From assembly GCF_003711105.1 (NCBI RefSeq), contig NZ_CP023865.1, positions 1,090,001-1,154,000 on the forward strand: a stretch of 64,000 nt of DNA. Reading direction: 5' to 3'. Under the pieces are notes generated by a model that did no database searches, had not been told where the DNA came from, and worked only from the letters and a program-made list of their open reading frames with translations. The position numbers and the translations under genes were made by a program. The stretch is from Actinoplanes teichomyceticus ATCC 31121 (GTDB lineage Bacteria; Actinomycetota; Actinomycetes; Mycobacteriales; Micromonosporaceae). Below, piece after piece: positions 51,019-61,609 of the stretch (position 1 is its first letter; every line of letters begins with the position of its first letter).

Positions 51019-52937
51019 TCAGCCCGGTCCTTCCGGACGGAGTTGGCCACCGCCGCCGCCACGCTGAGGTTGGCGACGTCCGCGGTGGAGACCGCACCGG
51101 CCACCTTGCGCAGGTCCTCGGCGAGGTCGCCGTCGCCGCCGAGGTAGCGGGCGCCGACGGTCTGCGCCACCGAGCTGTGCTCGACGAACCCGTCGATGCT
51201 CTTGCCCAGCGCGATCGAGCCGACCAGCTTGTCGAAGAAGACCGAGTCGCCGCCGACGATGTCGATGTCCGCCTTCTCCAGCCCGGCCGCGAGCACCAAG
51301 GCCTGCGCCTCGGCGATCTCCTTGTGCACGTTGATGCCGGCCAGCCGGATCTCCTTCTCGGTCTCCAGCCGCAGGCGGTACTCCTCGTGCGCCCGGGTGA
51401 CGTCGTCGAGCGTGGCCATCGCGCCGGCCTTCTGCTGCAGACCCTCGGCCTCGCCCTTCAGCCTCTCCTTGATCGCCTCGGCGGCGACCAGCGCCTTCTC
51501 CCGCTCCACGGCGGCCTCGGCGCGACCGGTCTTCTCGATCACCTCGGCGTCACGCTCGCGGACCTGGACGTCGGCCAGGCCGGCCGCGGCCGCCTCCGCC
51601 TGCAGACCCTCGGCCAGCCGGATCTTGGCGCGGGCGTCCAGCTCCGCCGACTGCTGCCGGGCCTCGGCCAGCAGCAGCTGCTCACGGGCCTTGAACTGGG
51701 CCGCGGCCTCCGCGGCCTCCGCCGCCTTGATGTCCTTGACCAGGGCCTCCTGCGCCTGCGCCTCGGCCTGGATGACGACCGCCTGGCGGGTCCGCTCGGC
51801 CTCCTCGACGGTGCGCAGGCGCTTGATGTTCTCCTCCTGCTCGGCGACCGTCTTCTCCACCACGATCCGCTCCCGGATCACCTCGGCCATCGACCGCTTC
51901 TCGGTCTCGACCTCCTTGTCCTTGGCGATGGTGGACAGCTCGGTCTCCCGCTCGCGGCCGATCACCTCCAGCATCCGGTCCTTCTCGATGCGCTCGGTCT
52001 CGATCGCGATGACCCGCTCGCGGTTCTTCTCGGCGACCGCGATCTCCCGGTTCTTGTTCTCCTGCTGCACGCCGAGCTGCTGCTCGGTGCGCAGCCGGGC
52101 GGCCTCGGCACGCAGCGTCTCCTCCGCCCGGGCCAGCGCGATCTCGGCCTCCTCGCGGGCCCGGACGGTCTCGATCTCCCGCCGCTGCTTGATCTCCGCG
52201 TCCGCCTTGCGGCGCTCCAGTTCGAGGATCGCCTCGCGGGCGTCCACGTCCTGCCGGGTGATCTCCTTCTCCTCGTTGCGCCGGAAGTCGTTGGTGCGCA
52301 CCGCCTCGATCGCGGTCAGCTCGGTGATCTTCCGGATGCCCTGGGCGTCCAGGATGTTCTTCGGGTCCAGCGAGGTGAGCGGGGTCTGTTCGAGGAAGTC
52401 GATGGCCGCGTCCTCGAGGCTGTAGCCGTTCAGATCGGTGCCGATCACCTCGATGATCTGGTCCCGGAAGTCGTTGCGCTTGGTGTAGAGGTCGACGAAA
52501 TCGAGCTGCTTGCCGACGGTCTTGAGCGCCTCGGAGAACTTCGCGTTGAACAGCTCCTGCAGCGTCGACTCGTTGCTGGCCCGGCTGGTGCCGATCGCCT
52601 GCGCCACCTTGATCACGTCTTCGGTGGTCTTGTTGACCCGGACGAAGAAGGTGATCCGGATGTCGGCGCGGATGTTGTCCCGGCAGATCAGGCCCTCCCG
52701 GCCGGTGCGGGAGATCTCGATCGTCTTCACCGAGATGTCCATGACCTCGGCCTTGTGCAGGACGGGCAGCACCACCGCGCCGGTGAAGGTGACGTCCACC
52801 CGGCGCACCTTGCTGACGATCAGCGCCTTGCCCTGCTCCACCTTCCGGAACATCCGGCTGAGGAAGAACAGCACGCCGATCACGACGAGTACGACGACGG
52901 CGATGAGCACACCGAGACCGGTGGAGACAACGTCCAT
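51015..52937 (-). CDS. Flotillin/SPFH-family membrane scaffold (YqiK-like)
   Basis: The protein is 640 residues from ATG 52937 (MDVVSTGLGVLIAVVVLVVIGVLFFL, one membrane helix). The SPFH domain (~30-240) contains VEQGKALIVSKVRRVDVTFTGAVVLP and NIRADIRITFFVRVNKTTEDV. A ~300-residue Glu/Ala/Arg coiled coil follows (ERRKADAEIKQRREIE...), then a conserved end (GINVHKEIAEAQALVLAAGLEKADIDIVGG). Flotillins assemble into membrane microdomain scaffolds; pairing with an NfeD-like gene matches YqiJ-YqiK of E. coli and YuaF-YuaG (FloT) of Bacillus. The start overlaps the upstream stop by 1 bp. Confidence 0.93.
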   Translation of the reverse strand: MDVVSTGLGVLIAVVVLVVIGVLFFLSRMFRKVEQGKALIVSKVRRVDVTFTGAVVLPVLHKAEVMDISVKTIEISRTGREGLICRDNIRADIRITFFVRVNKTTEDVIKVAQAIGTSRASNESTLQELFNAKFSEALKTVGKQLDFVDLYTKRNDFRDQIIEVIGTDLNGYSLEDAAIDFLEQTPLTSLDPKNILDAQGIRKITELTAIEAVRTNDFRRNEEKEITRQDVDAREAILELERRKADAEIKQRREIETVRAREEAEIALARAEETLRAEAARLRTEQQLGVQQENKNREIAVAEKNRERVIAIETERIEKDRMLEVIGRERETELSTIAKDKEVETEKRSMAEVIRERIVVEKTVAEQEENIKRLRTVEEAERTRQAVVIQAEAQAQEALVKDIKAAEAAEAAAQFKAREQLLLAEARQQSAELDARAKIRLAEGLQAEAAAAGLADVQVRERDAEVIEKTGRAEAAVEREKALVAAEAIKERLKGEAEGLQQKAGAMATLDDVTRAHEEYRLRLETEKEIRLAGINVHKEIAEAQALVLAAGLEKADIDIVGGDSVFFDKLVGSIALGKSIDGFVEHSSVAQTVGARYLGGDGDLAEDLRKVAGAVSTADVANLSVAAAVANSVRKDRAE

Positions 52938-53500
52938 CAAAGGCCTTTCCTGGCGATGTCGGCGGGAACGACCCAGAAGAACTCGCCCTCCGGGTCGGTG
53001 TCGTAGATGAGGGCGACGGTGCCGGCGGTCAGCCGGTCGGCGCCGGCCTGGCGGACCTGGACGATCGCCGAGGAGCCGTCCGGGGCGCGGACCTCGGCCT
53101 GGCCGAACGTCGTGGTCACCCGCCCGGTGCGGATGACGCAGGTGAGACCGACGAAGTCCGCGCGGGAGGCGTCCGGCCCGGTGGGCAGCAGCCGGCGCAG
53201 CGGGATCGCGACCAGCCGGGTGACGGCCGCGGCGGCCACCAGGGCGGCGACCGGGATCACGCCGAGCGGGACCGCCCCGTGCCACTGCGCGCCGGCCAGC
53301 GTCCCGAACCAGGCCAGCGCCACCAGCAGCGACACGAAGACCGGCGCCGGAATCCCGAGCAGCGCGCCGGCCTCGCTTCCGGCCTCCGGGTCGGCGCCGC
53401 CGGCGATCACCACGATCCAGTACCCGACGACCAGGATCAGCAGCGGCGTCAGCAGGACGGTCGGGAAGCTCAGCGCAGCCTCGATGAATCCGTTCCCCAT
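52937..53500 (-). CDS. NfeD-like OB-fold membrane protein (YqiJ-like)
   Basis: The protein is 187 residues from ATG 53500. Three membrane helices (VLLTPLLILVVGYWIVVIAGG; PVFVSLLVALAWFGTLAG; LGVIPVAALVAAAAVTRLVAI) are followed by a soluble beta-barrel (FVGLTCVIRTGRVTTTFGQAEVRA; SSAIVQVRQAGADRLTAGTVALIYD). This is the YqiJ/short NfeD pattern: OB-fold partners of flotillins. It is the first gene of the operon. Confidence 0.88.
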   Translation of the reverse strand: MGNGFIEAALSFPTVLLTPLLILVVGYWIVVIAGGADPEAGSEAGALLGIPAPVFVSLLVALAWFGTLAGAQWHGAVPLGVIPVAALVAAAAVTRLVAIPLRRLLPTGPDASRADFVGLTCVIRTGRVTTTFGQAEVRAPDGSSAIVQVRQAGADRLTAGTVALIYDTDPEGEFFWVVPADIARKGL

Positions 53501-53590
53501 GAGCCCGTCCCGTCCTCCCGGTAGCGGCCCACAGGGTGACAGCCCTCGTCAATCGTGGCTGTCCAGCGGTCGCGGCGCGGGCGGCCCGGG

Positions 53591-54250
53591 TCAGGTCAGG
53601 CCGAGATCTTTCAGGCGGCGGATCTCGCTGCCCTGCTCGACCGCCGTCTCGTTGGCCATTTCGGACAGTCGCTGATCCGCCCCGCTGCGCAGCAGGTCCC
53701 CGGCCATCTGCTGGGCGCCGCGGTGGTGGGCGATCATCATGACGACGAAGCGGCGGTCGAAGTCCGCGCCCCGGGCCGCGGTCAGTGCGCCGATCGCGGC
53801 CGGCGTCTGCATCCCGGGCATGTCACCGTGGTCGTGGCCGGGGTCGCTCTCCGGCTGCCCGCGGTCCTTCAGCCAGGCGCGCAGCACCCCGATCTCGGGA
53901 CCCTGGGCGGCGCTGATACGGGCGGCGAGCGCGCGCAGCCGGGTGCTGCCGGCCCGGTCCGCGGCCAGCCCGGCCATCTCGACCGCCTGCGCGTGGTGCG
54001 CGATCATCATCTGCGCGTACGCCACGTCGAGCGAGTTGTACGCCGATCCGTCCGGCGCCCGCACCCGATCGGAGTCGGACACCTGCGCGGACTCTCCGGG
54101 CCGCCCGGGCAGCACCACCCGAACCGGTGGGGCCGACGCCGTCGCGGTCGTCGGCCGCTCCTGCGGGGCCCGGACCAGCAGCACGACGACCACCGCGCCG
54201 AGCAGCGCCGCGCCCGCCGCGGCCCAGGCCCACCCTCGTTGCCGATCCAT
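53591..54250 (-). CDS. DUF305 exported protein
   Basis: This 219-residue protein has an N-terminal membrane helix (WAWAAAGAALLGAVVVVLLV) and a ferritin-like four-helix DUF305 domain with two copies of the M-I-x-H-H motif: YAQMMIAHHAQAVEMAG and FVVMMIAHHRGAQQMAGDLL. The paired His and Met residues suggest copper or other metal binding outside the membrane, which is proposed for several family members. It is divergent from the LVIVD gene, a pairing seen in actinobacteria. Confidence 0.92.
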   Translation of the reverse strand: MDRQRGWAWAAAGAALLGAVVVVLLVRAPQERPTTATASAPPVRVVLPGRPGESAQVSDSDRVRAPDGSAYNSLDVAYAQMMIAHHAQAVEMAGLAADRAGSTRLRALAARISAAQGPEIGVLRAWLKDRGQPESDPGHDHGDMPGMQTPAAIGALTAARGADFDRRFVVMMIAHHRGAQQMAGDLLRSGADQRLSEMANETAVEQGSEIRRLKDLGLT

Positions 54251-54379
54251 CGATTCTCTCCCGCCGCACGTCCCGCCACCCGGCTCCGGCGGCTATCGTA
54301 ACGAGAGCCATCGATGCCGTCGGTGGGACGCGCACACCCACATGCGGGTCGCCGGTGGCTCGCAGCCGGAAGGAGCTCC

Positions 54380-55795
<1,416 letters not shown>

Positions 55796-55800
55796 GGCAT

Positions 55801-55835
55801 GGAGTGAGGCCGGCCCGCCGGGCCGGCCTCACTCC
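55801..55835. terminator. Bidirectional hairpin between convergent genes
   Basis: GGAGTGAGGCCGGCCC (55801-55816) and its exact complement (55820-55835) form a 16-bp stem with a GCC loop between the LVIVD gene and the PucR gene, overlapping the latter's stop codon. Confidence 0.88.
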
Positions 55836-56983
55836 GCGAAGGCCGCCTGCGACCACGCCCACAGCGCCCACCACCAGCGCACCGTCTCCAGCACGGTGAG
55901 CTGCTCGCCGGCCGCCCCGAAACCGGTCAGCTCGTGCAGCCGCCGCAGTCGGTAACGGACCGTGTTCGGATGCAGATGCAGCGACCCGGCGGTCAGGTCC
56001 AGCCGCTGCCCCCGGTCCAGGTAGGCCAGCGCGGTCCCGGCCAGATCCCGGTGGAAGTCGTCGGCCGGGTCCAGCGCGCCCAGCAGCTCGTCGCGCAGGA
56101 AACCGGCCAGCATCGGCTGCCCGGCCAGCGCGGTCTCCCCGGCCAGACCGGTCACCCCGTGCGGCCCGGTCATCCCGCGGACGCGAGCCGCGTGCAGCGC
56201 GGCGAGGGCGAGACGGTGCGCGGCGGCCGCGCCGGTCAACGGTACCGGCGGAGTGCTCACGACCAGCGCCGGCGGCGTCCCCCCGGCACACCCCGGCAGC
56301 CGTGGCGTCAGGCCGCTCAGCCGCCCGCCGACCGGCGCCAGCACGCCGCCGCAGCGCGCGAACGCCTGCTCCAGCTCGCGCACCCGCGCCGGATCCGTGG
56401 CATCCGACACCACGCAGTGGTACCGCCCCTCGACGGTCAGCCCGAACCGGCCCAGGTCGCCACCGGGGTCCGTCCCGTCGGCGCGGTCCGGGCCGAGCAG
56501 CAGGTGCCGTAGCACCCGCATCCGGGCCGCCCGCCGGTCGGTGTCCAGTTGCCGCTGCGCGGTCCGGTATCCGTCCAGCACGTGCCGTTCCAGGGCGTTG
56601 CCGTACCGGTCCAGGCGCAGCAGGCCCTGCAGCAGCACGTGGTCCGGCAGCCCGGCGGCCCGGCCCCGGGCGATGGCGATCTCCAGGATCCGGCTGCGCC
56701 CGCCGTGCACCCCGGACAGCAGCGCCCCGACCGGCACGCCGAGTGCCGCGCCCTCCGCCCCGAACCGCACCGCGTCGGCGAAGTCCTCGTCATCGGGCTC
56801 GCCGGCGCGCAGGAACGCCGTGCAGCCGGCGGTGATCAGGGCGGCCACGTGCCGGCGGCTCTCGGCCGGCGGCAGCCGGGCCGCCTCCGGCGACTGCGCC
56901 CGTGCCGAGGCGACCACGTCGTCCACCAGCCGGGGATCGGCGACCAGGGCGTGAACCAGGGTGGTGAGCGCGTTCGCAGTCAT
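55829..56983 (-). CDS. PucR/CdaR-type transcriptional regulator
   Basis: The protein is 384 residues. The C-terminal PucR helix-turn-helix is LDLTAGSLHLHPNTVRYRLRRLHELTGF. The middle GGDEF-like CdaR segment is degenerate (YHCVVSDATDPARVRELEQAFARCGG), and the N-terminal part has RRHVAALITAGCTAFLRAG. Such regulators control purine, sugar-acid or other catabolic genes, but none is adjacent. Its start is 57 bp from the end of a co-directional helper-free region and 106 bp from the GGDEF gene stop. Confidence 0.88.
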   Translation of the reverse strand: MTANALTTLVHALVADPRLVDDVVASARAQSPEAARLPPAESRRHVAALITAGCTAFLRAGEPDDEDFADAVRFGAEGAALGVPVGALLSGVHGGRSRILEIAIARGRAAGLPDHVLLQGLLRLDRYGNALERHVLDGYRTAQRQLDTDRRAARMRVLRHLLLGPDRADGTDPGGDLGRFGLTVEGRYHCVVSDATDPARVRELEQAFARCGGVLAPVGGRLSGLTPRLPGCAGGTPPALVVSTPPVPLTGAAAAHRLALAALHAARVRGMTGPHGVTGLAGETALAGQPMLAGFLRDELLGALDPADDFHRDLAGTALAYLDRGQRLDLTAGSLHLHPNTVRYRLRRLHELTGFGAAGEQLTVLETVRWWWALWAWSQAAFAE

Positions 56984-57088
56984 CCGTCGCCCATCGAGAC
57001 GATTGTTCTCCCACGGTTACCGCAACGTAACAGTTATCGACATCGATGGAAACGCCTCCACCGCGACGCTGACGGCGCCGCCGCCGGG

Positions 57089-58921
57089 TCAGCGCAGCGA
57101 GGTCTGGTGGGCCTTGCGGTCGTGCTTGCGCCGGTACATCTCGGCGTCCGCCTCGCGCAGCAGCCGGTCGCCCTCGCCCGGGCGGCCCGAGGCCACCCCG
57201 ACGCTGGCGCCCACGGTCAGCCAGCGGTTGTTGACCAGCATGGGCTCGGCGGCCACGGCGGCGATCCGGTCGGCCAGGGCCGCCGCCTCCCGCGGCCCGG
57301 TGCCGGGCAGCAGCACCGCGAACTCGTCCCCGCCCAGCCGCGCGGCCATCTCCCCGGCGCCGAGCAGCCCGCCCAGCCGCTCGGCGACGATCACCAGCAC
57401 CTGGTCGCCGGCGTGGTGCCCGTGCCGGTCGTTGATCGCCTTGAACCCGTCCAGGTCGATCAGCAGCATGCTGACCGGGGCCCGATCCGGGGCGCCGGCC
57501 GCCTCGTCGATCCGGCGTTGCAGCAGCACCCGGTTGGCCAGCCCGGTCAGCGCGTCGCGGGTGGCCTGCCGCTGCAGCTCGTCGTGCAGGGCGCGGGCCT
57601 CGCTGGCGTCCCGGGCGTTGATCACCACGCCCCGCACGTGCGGGTTCCGGCTCAGGTCCGTGCTGATCAGATCCAGCCAGCGGTACGTACCGTCGGCGTG
57701 GCGCCACCGTACCTGGGCCCCCGTGCTCTGCCCCGGGTTCTCCGCCTGCCACGCCACGTGCCTCCGCACCGTGGGCATGTCGTCCGGGTGCGTGCGGTCG
57801 TGCAACGAGGTGCCGACCAGCTCCTCCGCGGGCACGCCGAGCACCCGCCGGGCGGCCGGGGTGGCGTACTCCACGGTGCCGTCGAGCCTGACCACAACGG
57901 TCAGATCCGAGGTGTTCTGCACCAGCGCCCGGAACCACTCCCGTTGCCGGTCGAGCTCGGTGAGCAGCTGCTCGTTGTCGCGGACCGCGGAAAGCTGGCG
58001 GCTGAGCACGAGCGCCGTGATGGCCACCGCGCCGATCGCCACCCCCCAGGTACGCAGATCCGGCCCGCCGTCGCGGAGCGCGTTCACCACCAGCAGCTGG
58101 ACGGCGATCACCGCCAGGTACGGCAGCACGCTGGGCCGCTGCCGCAGCGCCCGGCCCCGGGCCGGATCGACCGGCCGGGTCTGCAGCAGCTGCAACCGGA
58201 ACGAGGCCGCCATGACCACGCACGGAATCAGCTGGGCCAGATACATCACGCCCGGCGGCCGGTCCCCGCTGGTCAGCACGCTGGCCACCGACGCGCTGAG
58301 CGCGGTGCTCGCGACGCCGAGGCTGCCCAGCACCCCGGCCGCCCGGCTGAACGGCGCGGTGCCGCTGAGGACCAGTTTGAGTACGCCGAACGCGATGAGC
58401 AGCATCACCACCGCGGTCGCCGCGGCGGCCCACCGGTCGATCGCCTGCCGGCCGCGCAGCTCGTCGGCCAGCAGGAAGTACCACAGGAAGACCGCGACGG
58501 CGGTCAGCACGGTGCCGGCGTCGAGCCAGAGCCGCAGCCGCTGCCGGCCCTCGCCGCCGAGCGGGTGCCGCAGGGTGGCCACCAGCACGATGATCATGCC
58601 GGTCACCACGAACCCGGTCTGCACGACGCTGACCTGGTCGCCGGCTCCGGCGTACGTCAGAAGGGTCTGATAGGTGTCGCCCACCGCGGAGGCGCAGCAG
58701 GCGGCGACCACCGCGCCCCAGAACCGGCGGCCGATCGCCGGGACGTCCGGATGGCGGGCCAACCGCCAGGCGAACCAGACGTCGAGCCCGTCCAGCACGG
58801 TCTGCACGGTCCAGGACGCGGCGCCACCACCGAAGCCGCCGAGGAACAGCGGGATCAGCAGCAGGCCGCCCAGCACGAGGGCGAGCAGCACGGGGTCCAC
58901 GGCGCCCGCTCTATTGCGCAT
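57089..58921 (-). CDS. Membrane PAS-GGDEF diguanylate cyclase
   Basis: The protein is 610 residues from ATG 58921 with GGGAG upstream. Eight to ten membrane helices (~8-300) lead to a PAS/PAC domain (~310-435: FRALVQNTSDLTVVVRLDGT; RWRHADGTYRWLDLISTDLS) and a GGDEF domain with RDALTGLANRVLLQRRID, LLIDLDGFKAINDRHGHHAGD and the intact RLGGDEFAVL. It should make c-di-GMP in response to a PAS-bound ligand or redox state. The gene is divergent from the small secreted protein gene. Confidence 0.93.
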   Translation of the reverse strand: MRNRAGAVDPVLLALVLGGLLLIPLFLGGFGGGAASWTVQTVLDGLDVWFAWRLARHPDVPAIGRRFWGAVVAACCASAVGDTYQTLLTYAGAGDQVSVVQTGFVVTGMIIVLVATLRHPLGGEGRQRLRLWLDAGTVLTAVAVFLWYFLLADELRGRQAIDRWAAAATAVVMLLIAFGVLKLVLSGTAPFSRAAGVLGSLGVASTALSASVASVLTSGDRPPGVMYLAQLIPCVVMAASFRLQLLQTRPVDPARGRALRQRPSVLPYLAVIAVQLLVVNALRDGGPDLRTWGVAIGAVAITALVLSRQLSAVRDNEQLLTELDRQREWFRALVQNTSDLTVVVRLDGTVEYATPAARRVLGVPAEELVGTSLHDRTHPDDMPTVRRHVAWQAENPGQSTGAQVRWRHADGTYRWLDLISTDLSRNPHVRGVVINARDASEARALHDELQRQATRDALTGLANRVLLQRRIDEAAGAPDRAPVSMLLIDLDGFKAINDRHGHHAGDQVLVIVAERLGGLLGAGEMAARLGGDEFAVLLPGTGPREAAALADRIAAVAAEPMLVNNRWLTVGASVGVASGRPGEGDRLLREADAEMYRRKHDRKAHQTSLR

Positions 58922-59097
58922 GCTCGCTCCCGTCCTGGACGTGCGTCGGTCCGAACCAATCCATCGGCCCGGAGCCCGGGGACGTGAGCGAACCGCCGCC
59001 GTGATCGGCGCCGGCGGGCGTGCCGACTCCACCTGCGGGTGAACCCGCTCGCCGGGCGCGCCGCGTCCGCGGGCCGGCCGGCGTCGAGGGGGTTACC

Positions 59098-59451
59098 TTG
59101 ACGGACATGACTCCGACCGCGCGCCGTACCCCGGTGCCGCGGTCGCTGCCCGCGCTGCTGGCGCTGTTGCTGACCCTCTTCGCGGCGCCCGTGGGCGCGG
59201 CCGGCCACCCGGTCGACGTCTCCTCCGCGGTCGCCCAGCACATCGGCGCATCGGTCGCCGCCGCCACTGGGGCCCGCGCCGCTTCGGCGCAGCCGGCCGC
59301 TCCGTTCGTCCTCGCCGCATCGGCCGAGGTCATCGCTCCGCCCGCTGAGCCGGTCGCCGGCCGGCCGGTCACCGACCGCACGCGGGTCCGGCCCGCGCAG
59401 CGCTCGGCGCGCGTCGCGGGCTCGCGCGCACCGCCCCGCACCGCCGCCTGA
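59098..59451 (+). CDS. Small secreted Ala-rich protein
   Basis: The protein is 117 residues from TTG 59098, chosen because GAGGGGG lies five bases upstream; ATG 59107 is the alternative. The signal peptide SLPALLALLLTLFAAPVGAAG is followed by a mature part with HPVDVSSAVAQHIGASVAAATG and an Arg/Pro-rich end. There is no recognised domain. It is probably exported. Confidence 0.6.
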   Translation: MTDMTPTARRTPVPRSLPALLALLLTLFAAPVGAAGHPVDVSSAVAQHIGASVAAATGARAASAQPAAPFVLAASAEVIAPPAEPVAGRPVTDRTRVRPAQRSARVAGSRAPPRTAA

Positions 59452-59542
59452 ACCCGGAGGGCGCCCGCCCCGGCGGTCGTTCCCCGGTCGCGTGCACGTG
59501 CCCGGCCAGCGGAGACCCCCGACGAGCGGAACGGAAAGTCCG

Positions 59543-61603
59543 ATGAACATGCTTGCCGAAATGCTGCTGCAGGAGCCGGCCCCGGTGGCGATCTGGGCGG
59601 CCCTGTGCCTGGCCACCATCCCGGCGATGACGGTCCTCGCCAGCCCGGCGGGAGTGCGCAACCCGGGGCGGGCGCTGCTCGACGCGTGGGCGTTCCTGAT
59701 CGGCCACCCGGCCCACCGCCCGGCGCCGGTCGAGATCGCTGCGGCCGACCACCACACGACCGACGGGCACGTCCTGGACGCCTTCTTCGCGCGTGCGGCG
59801 TTCGCCGCCCGGGTCCCGGCCGACCCCGCTGTCACGTACGCCGCTCCGGCTTGCGCAGCCGCCGGTCCGGTCGGCCCGCCCGCCGTCGCCGCACGCACGG
59901 CCCTCGCCCGCGGCGCCACCCGGGTGATCTCCGCGGAGGCCGGGGCGGATGTCTCCGCGTTGCCGGGTCCCGGGCGGGGTGCGGCGGCGCACGGTGCGTA
60001 CCGGGACGGCGCCGTGGCGGCCCGCCGGTCGCCTCTCGGCCGACTCCGGCGGCGGGCCGCGGCGCGGCGCGCGGAGCGCTCGCTGCGTGCGGCCGCGGCG
60101 GTCCGGGCGGTCCGTCACGCGGACGAGGTGCGGGCGGCGGCGGTCCGGGCGGGGTACGCCGCGGATCGCTGGCAGGACCACTGGGAGGCGGCCGCGGAGC
60201 GCGTCGACGCGGCGTTCCGGGTCTGGCAGGAAGCCGATTCGCGGGTACGGCGCAGCCGGGAGGCGGCGGCTTTCGGCACGCCGGCCACCGAGCAGACCCC
60301 GGCCGAGTACGCCGATCGGGAGCGCCACCTGCATCTCGTGGTCCGTGCCGCGGCCGACCGCGGGGAGCTGCCGACCAGCGCGGTCGCCGATGCCCTGACC
60401 GGCCGGGGCGGCTGGGACGCCCGGCTGCACCCGGTGGACCAGGAGCTGGTCGTCCAGCGGGCGGCAGCCGCCCACCTGGCGGCGGTCTGGCGGCGCGCCC
60501 GGGAGGCCGAGGAGAGCGCCTGGCGGGACGCGCAGCGGGCCCGCCGCAACTGGCAGAGCCTCTGCCAGGAGGCCATCGTCGCAGCCGCGCACGCCCGCGC
60601 GCTCCGGCATCTGCTTCCGGCCGGGCCGGCCACCGTCGCGCCGCCCGGCCCGGCGGAGCCGGCGGTGAGCGGCGTCGTGGCGGGGGACCGGCCGCGGGCG
60701 GAACCCGTCGTCCCACCGGCGGCCGTGGGGCCGTTGAGGCCGCGTCCGGCCGGGGGACCTCCGGCCGGACGCGGGCCCGGCCGCCTAGGGCTTGGTCAGC
60801 AGGCAGCCGGCCTTGTTCAGGTCGATGGTGCGGGTGCCGGTCAGGCAGGTGGTGAACCAGTACGTCTGCTCGCCGTAGCTCTGCCCCTGGTACGCCCGCG
60901 TGGTGCCGTCCGCGGCGACCTCGCACGGGTTGTTGAGGGTGCACATCTCGCCGTCGTCGTTGCCGGTGTTGTTGATGCCGACGATCTGGTTGCTGGTGGC
61001 GTCGACGATCGGGGAGCCGGACGTGCCGTGGATGGTGTCGCAGGCGGCGTCGTAGCGGATCGAGTCGCGCCAGGTCCACTCGTCCTCGCGGAGCGTGCCG
61101 ACGAAGCTGTCGATCTTGCAGGTCCAGATCCGCTTCCAGTAGCTGGACGGGATGGTGATGCTGGCGCCGGCGCTCGGGTGGCTGGCCGAGATGGTCAGCG
61201 CGGTGGCGCCGTAGCGGCTGGAGATGGTGGCGTAGGTGCTGGTCAGCCGGTAGAGGGCGACGTCGGTGCCGGTCATCGTGGCGTACAGCACGCGGTCCGC
61301 GCGGACCGTGCCGAGCGAGCCGCCGCTGGCGTTGAGCAGGGTGCCGGAACGGCTGCTGGTGCGGTTCTGCAGCACGGTGCCGGCCGGGATCAGGCCGCCC
61401 TCGTAGCAGTGTCCGTTCGTGAGCATCATCGCCCGGTCGCTGCTGACCGAGGTGGGGTAGCGGACCAGGGCGGCGGAGCAGTTGCTCAGCGCGATGGTGG
61501 AGGCCAGGCCGGCGGCGGTGGCCGCCCGCGCGGGGGAGGGGCCGGCGAGAACGGCGGTGGTGGCCGCGACGGCGGTGGCCACCACGGCGACTGCGCGACG
61601 TAG
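59543..61603 (+). CDS. Helical membrane-linked protein with read-through frame over the protease gene
   Basis: The frame opens at ATG 59543 (MNMLAEMLLQEPAPVAIWAAL), has one N-terminal hydrophobic segment (VAIWAALCLATIPAMTVLA) and a long Arg/Ala/Glu helical region (~170-370: RRAAARRAERSLRAAAAVRAVRHADEV; WRRAREAEESAWRDAQRARRNWQ). No in-frame stop occurs until 61603, so the last ~270 codons lie antisense to the protease gene and read as Gly/Ala shadow. Stops at 60735-60737 and 60786-60788 are in the +1 frame, just before the protease stop. The real protein probably ends near there, implying a 1-base frameshift or sequence error. Function is unknown. Confidence 0.5.
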   Translation: MNMLAEMLLQEPAPVAIWAALCLATIPAMTVLASPAGVRNPGRALLDAWAFLIGHPAHRPAPVEIAAADHHTTDGHVLDAFFARAAFAARVPADPAVTYAAPACAAAGPVGPPAVAARTALARGATRVISAEAGADVSALPGPGRGAAAHGAYRDGAVAARRSPLGRLRRRAAARRAERSLRAAAAVRAVRHADEVRAAAVRAGYAADRWQDHWEAAAERVDAAFRVWQEADSRVRRSREAAAFGTPATEQTPAEYADRERHLHLVVRAAADRGELPTSAVADALTGRGGWDARLHPVDQELVVQRAAAAHLAAVWRRAREAEESAWRDAQRARRNWQSLCQEAIVAAAHARALRHLLPAGPATVAPPGPAEPAVSGVVAGDRPRAEPVVPPAAVGPLRPRPAGGPPAGRGPGRLGLGQQAAGLVQVDGAGAGQAGGEPVRLLAVALPLVRPRGAVRGDLARVVEGAHLAVVVAGVVDADDLVAGGVDDRGAGRAVDGVAGGVVADRVAPGPLVLAERADEAVDLAGPDPLPVAGRDGDAGAGARVAGRDGQRGGAVAAGDGGVGAGQPVEGDVGAGHRGVQHAVRADRAERAAAGVEQGAGTAAGAVLQHGAGRDQAALVAVSVREHHRPVAADRGGVADQGGGAVAQRDGGGQAGGGGRPRGGGAGENGGGGRDGGGHHGDCAT

Positions 61604-61609
61604 GCGCAT
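60785..61609 (-). CDS. Secreted trypsin-like serine protease
   Basis: The protein is 274 residues from ATG 61609 (MRLRRAVAVVATAVAATTAVLAG, signal peptide). The catalytic triad is visible: His in AMMLTNGHCYEGG, Asp in TGTDVALYRLTS, Ser in IHGTSGSPIVDA. Three to four Cys pairs are possible (C..GHC; WTCKIDSF..AACDTIHG; MCTLNNPC). This is a chymotrypsin-fold S1 protease exported by actinomycetes. The gene converges on the 59543 frame, which runs through it antisense. Confidence 0.9.
   Translation of the reverse strand: MRLRRAVAVVATAVAATTAVLAGPSPARAATAAGLASTIALSNCSAALVRYPTSVSSDRAMMLTNGHCYEGGLIPAGTVLQNRTSSRSGTLLNASGGSLGTVRADRVLYATMTGTDVALYRLTSTYATISSRYGATALTISASHPSAGASITIPSSYWKRIWTCKIDSFVGTLREDEWTWRDSIRYDAACDTIHGTSGSPIVDATSNQIVGINNTGNDDGEMCTLNNPCEVAADGTTRAYQGQSYGEQTYWFTTCLTGTRTIDLNKAGCLLTKP

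Noticed and set aside
46084..51147. 1687-codon plus-strand frame opposite the giant ATPase
   Set aside because: It is rich in Gln, His, Arg and Gly with no domain, as expected for the antisense of a high-GC gene; the ATPase frame has clear Walker motifs.
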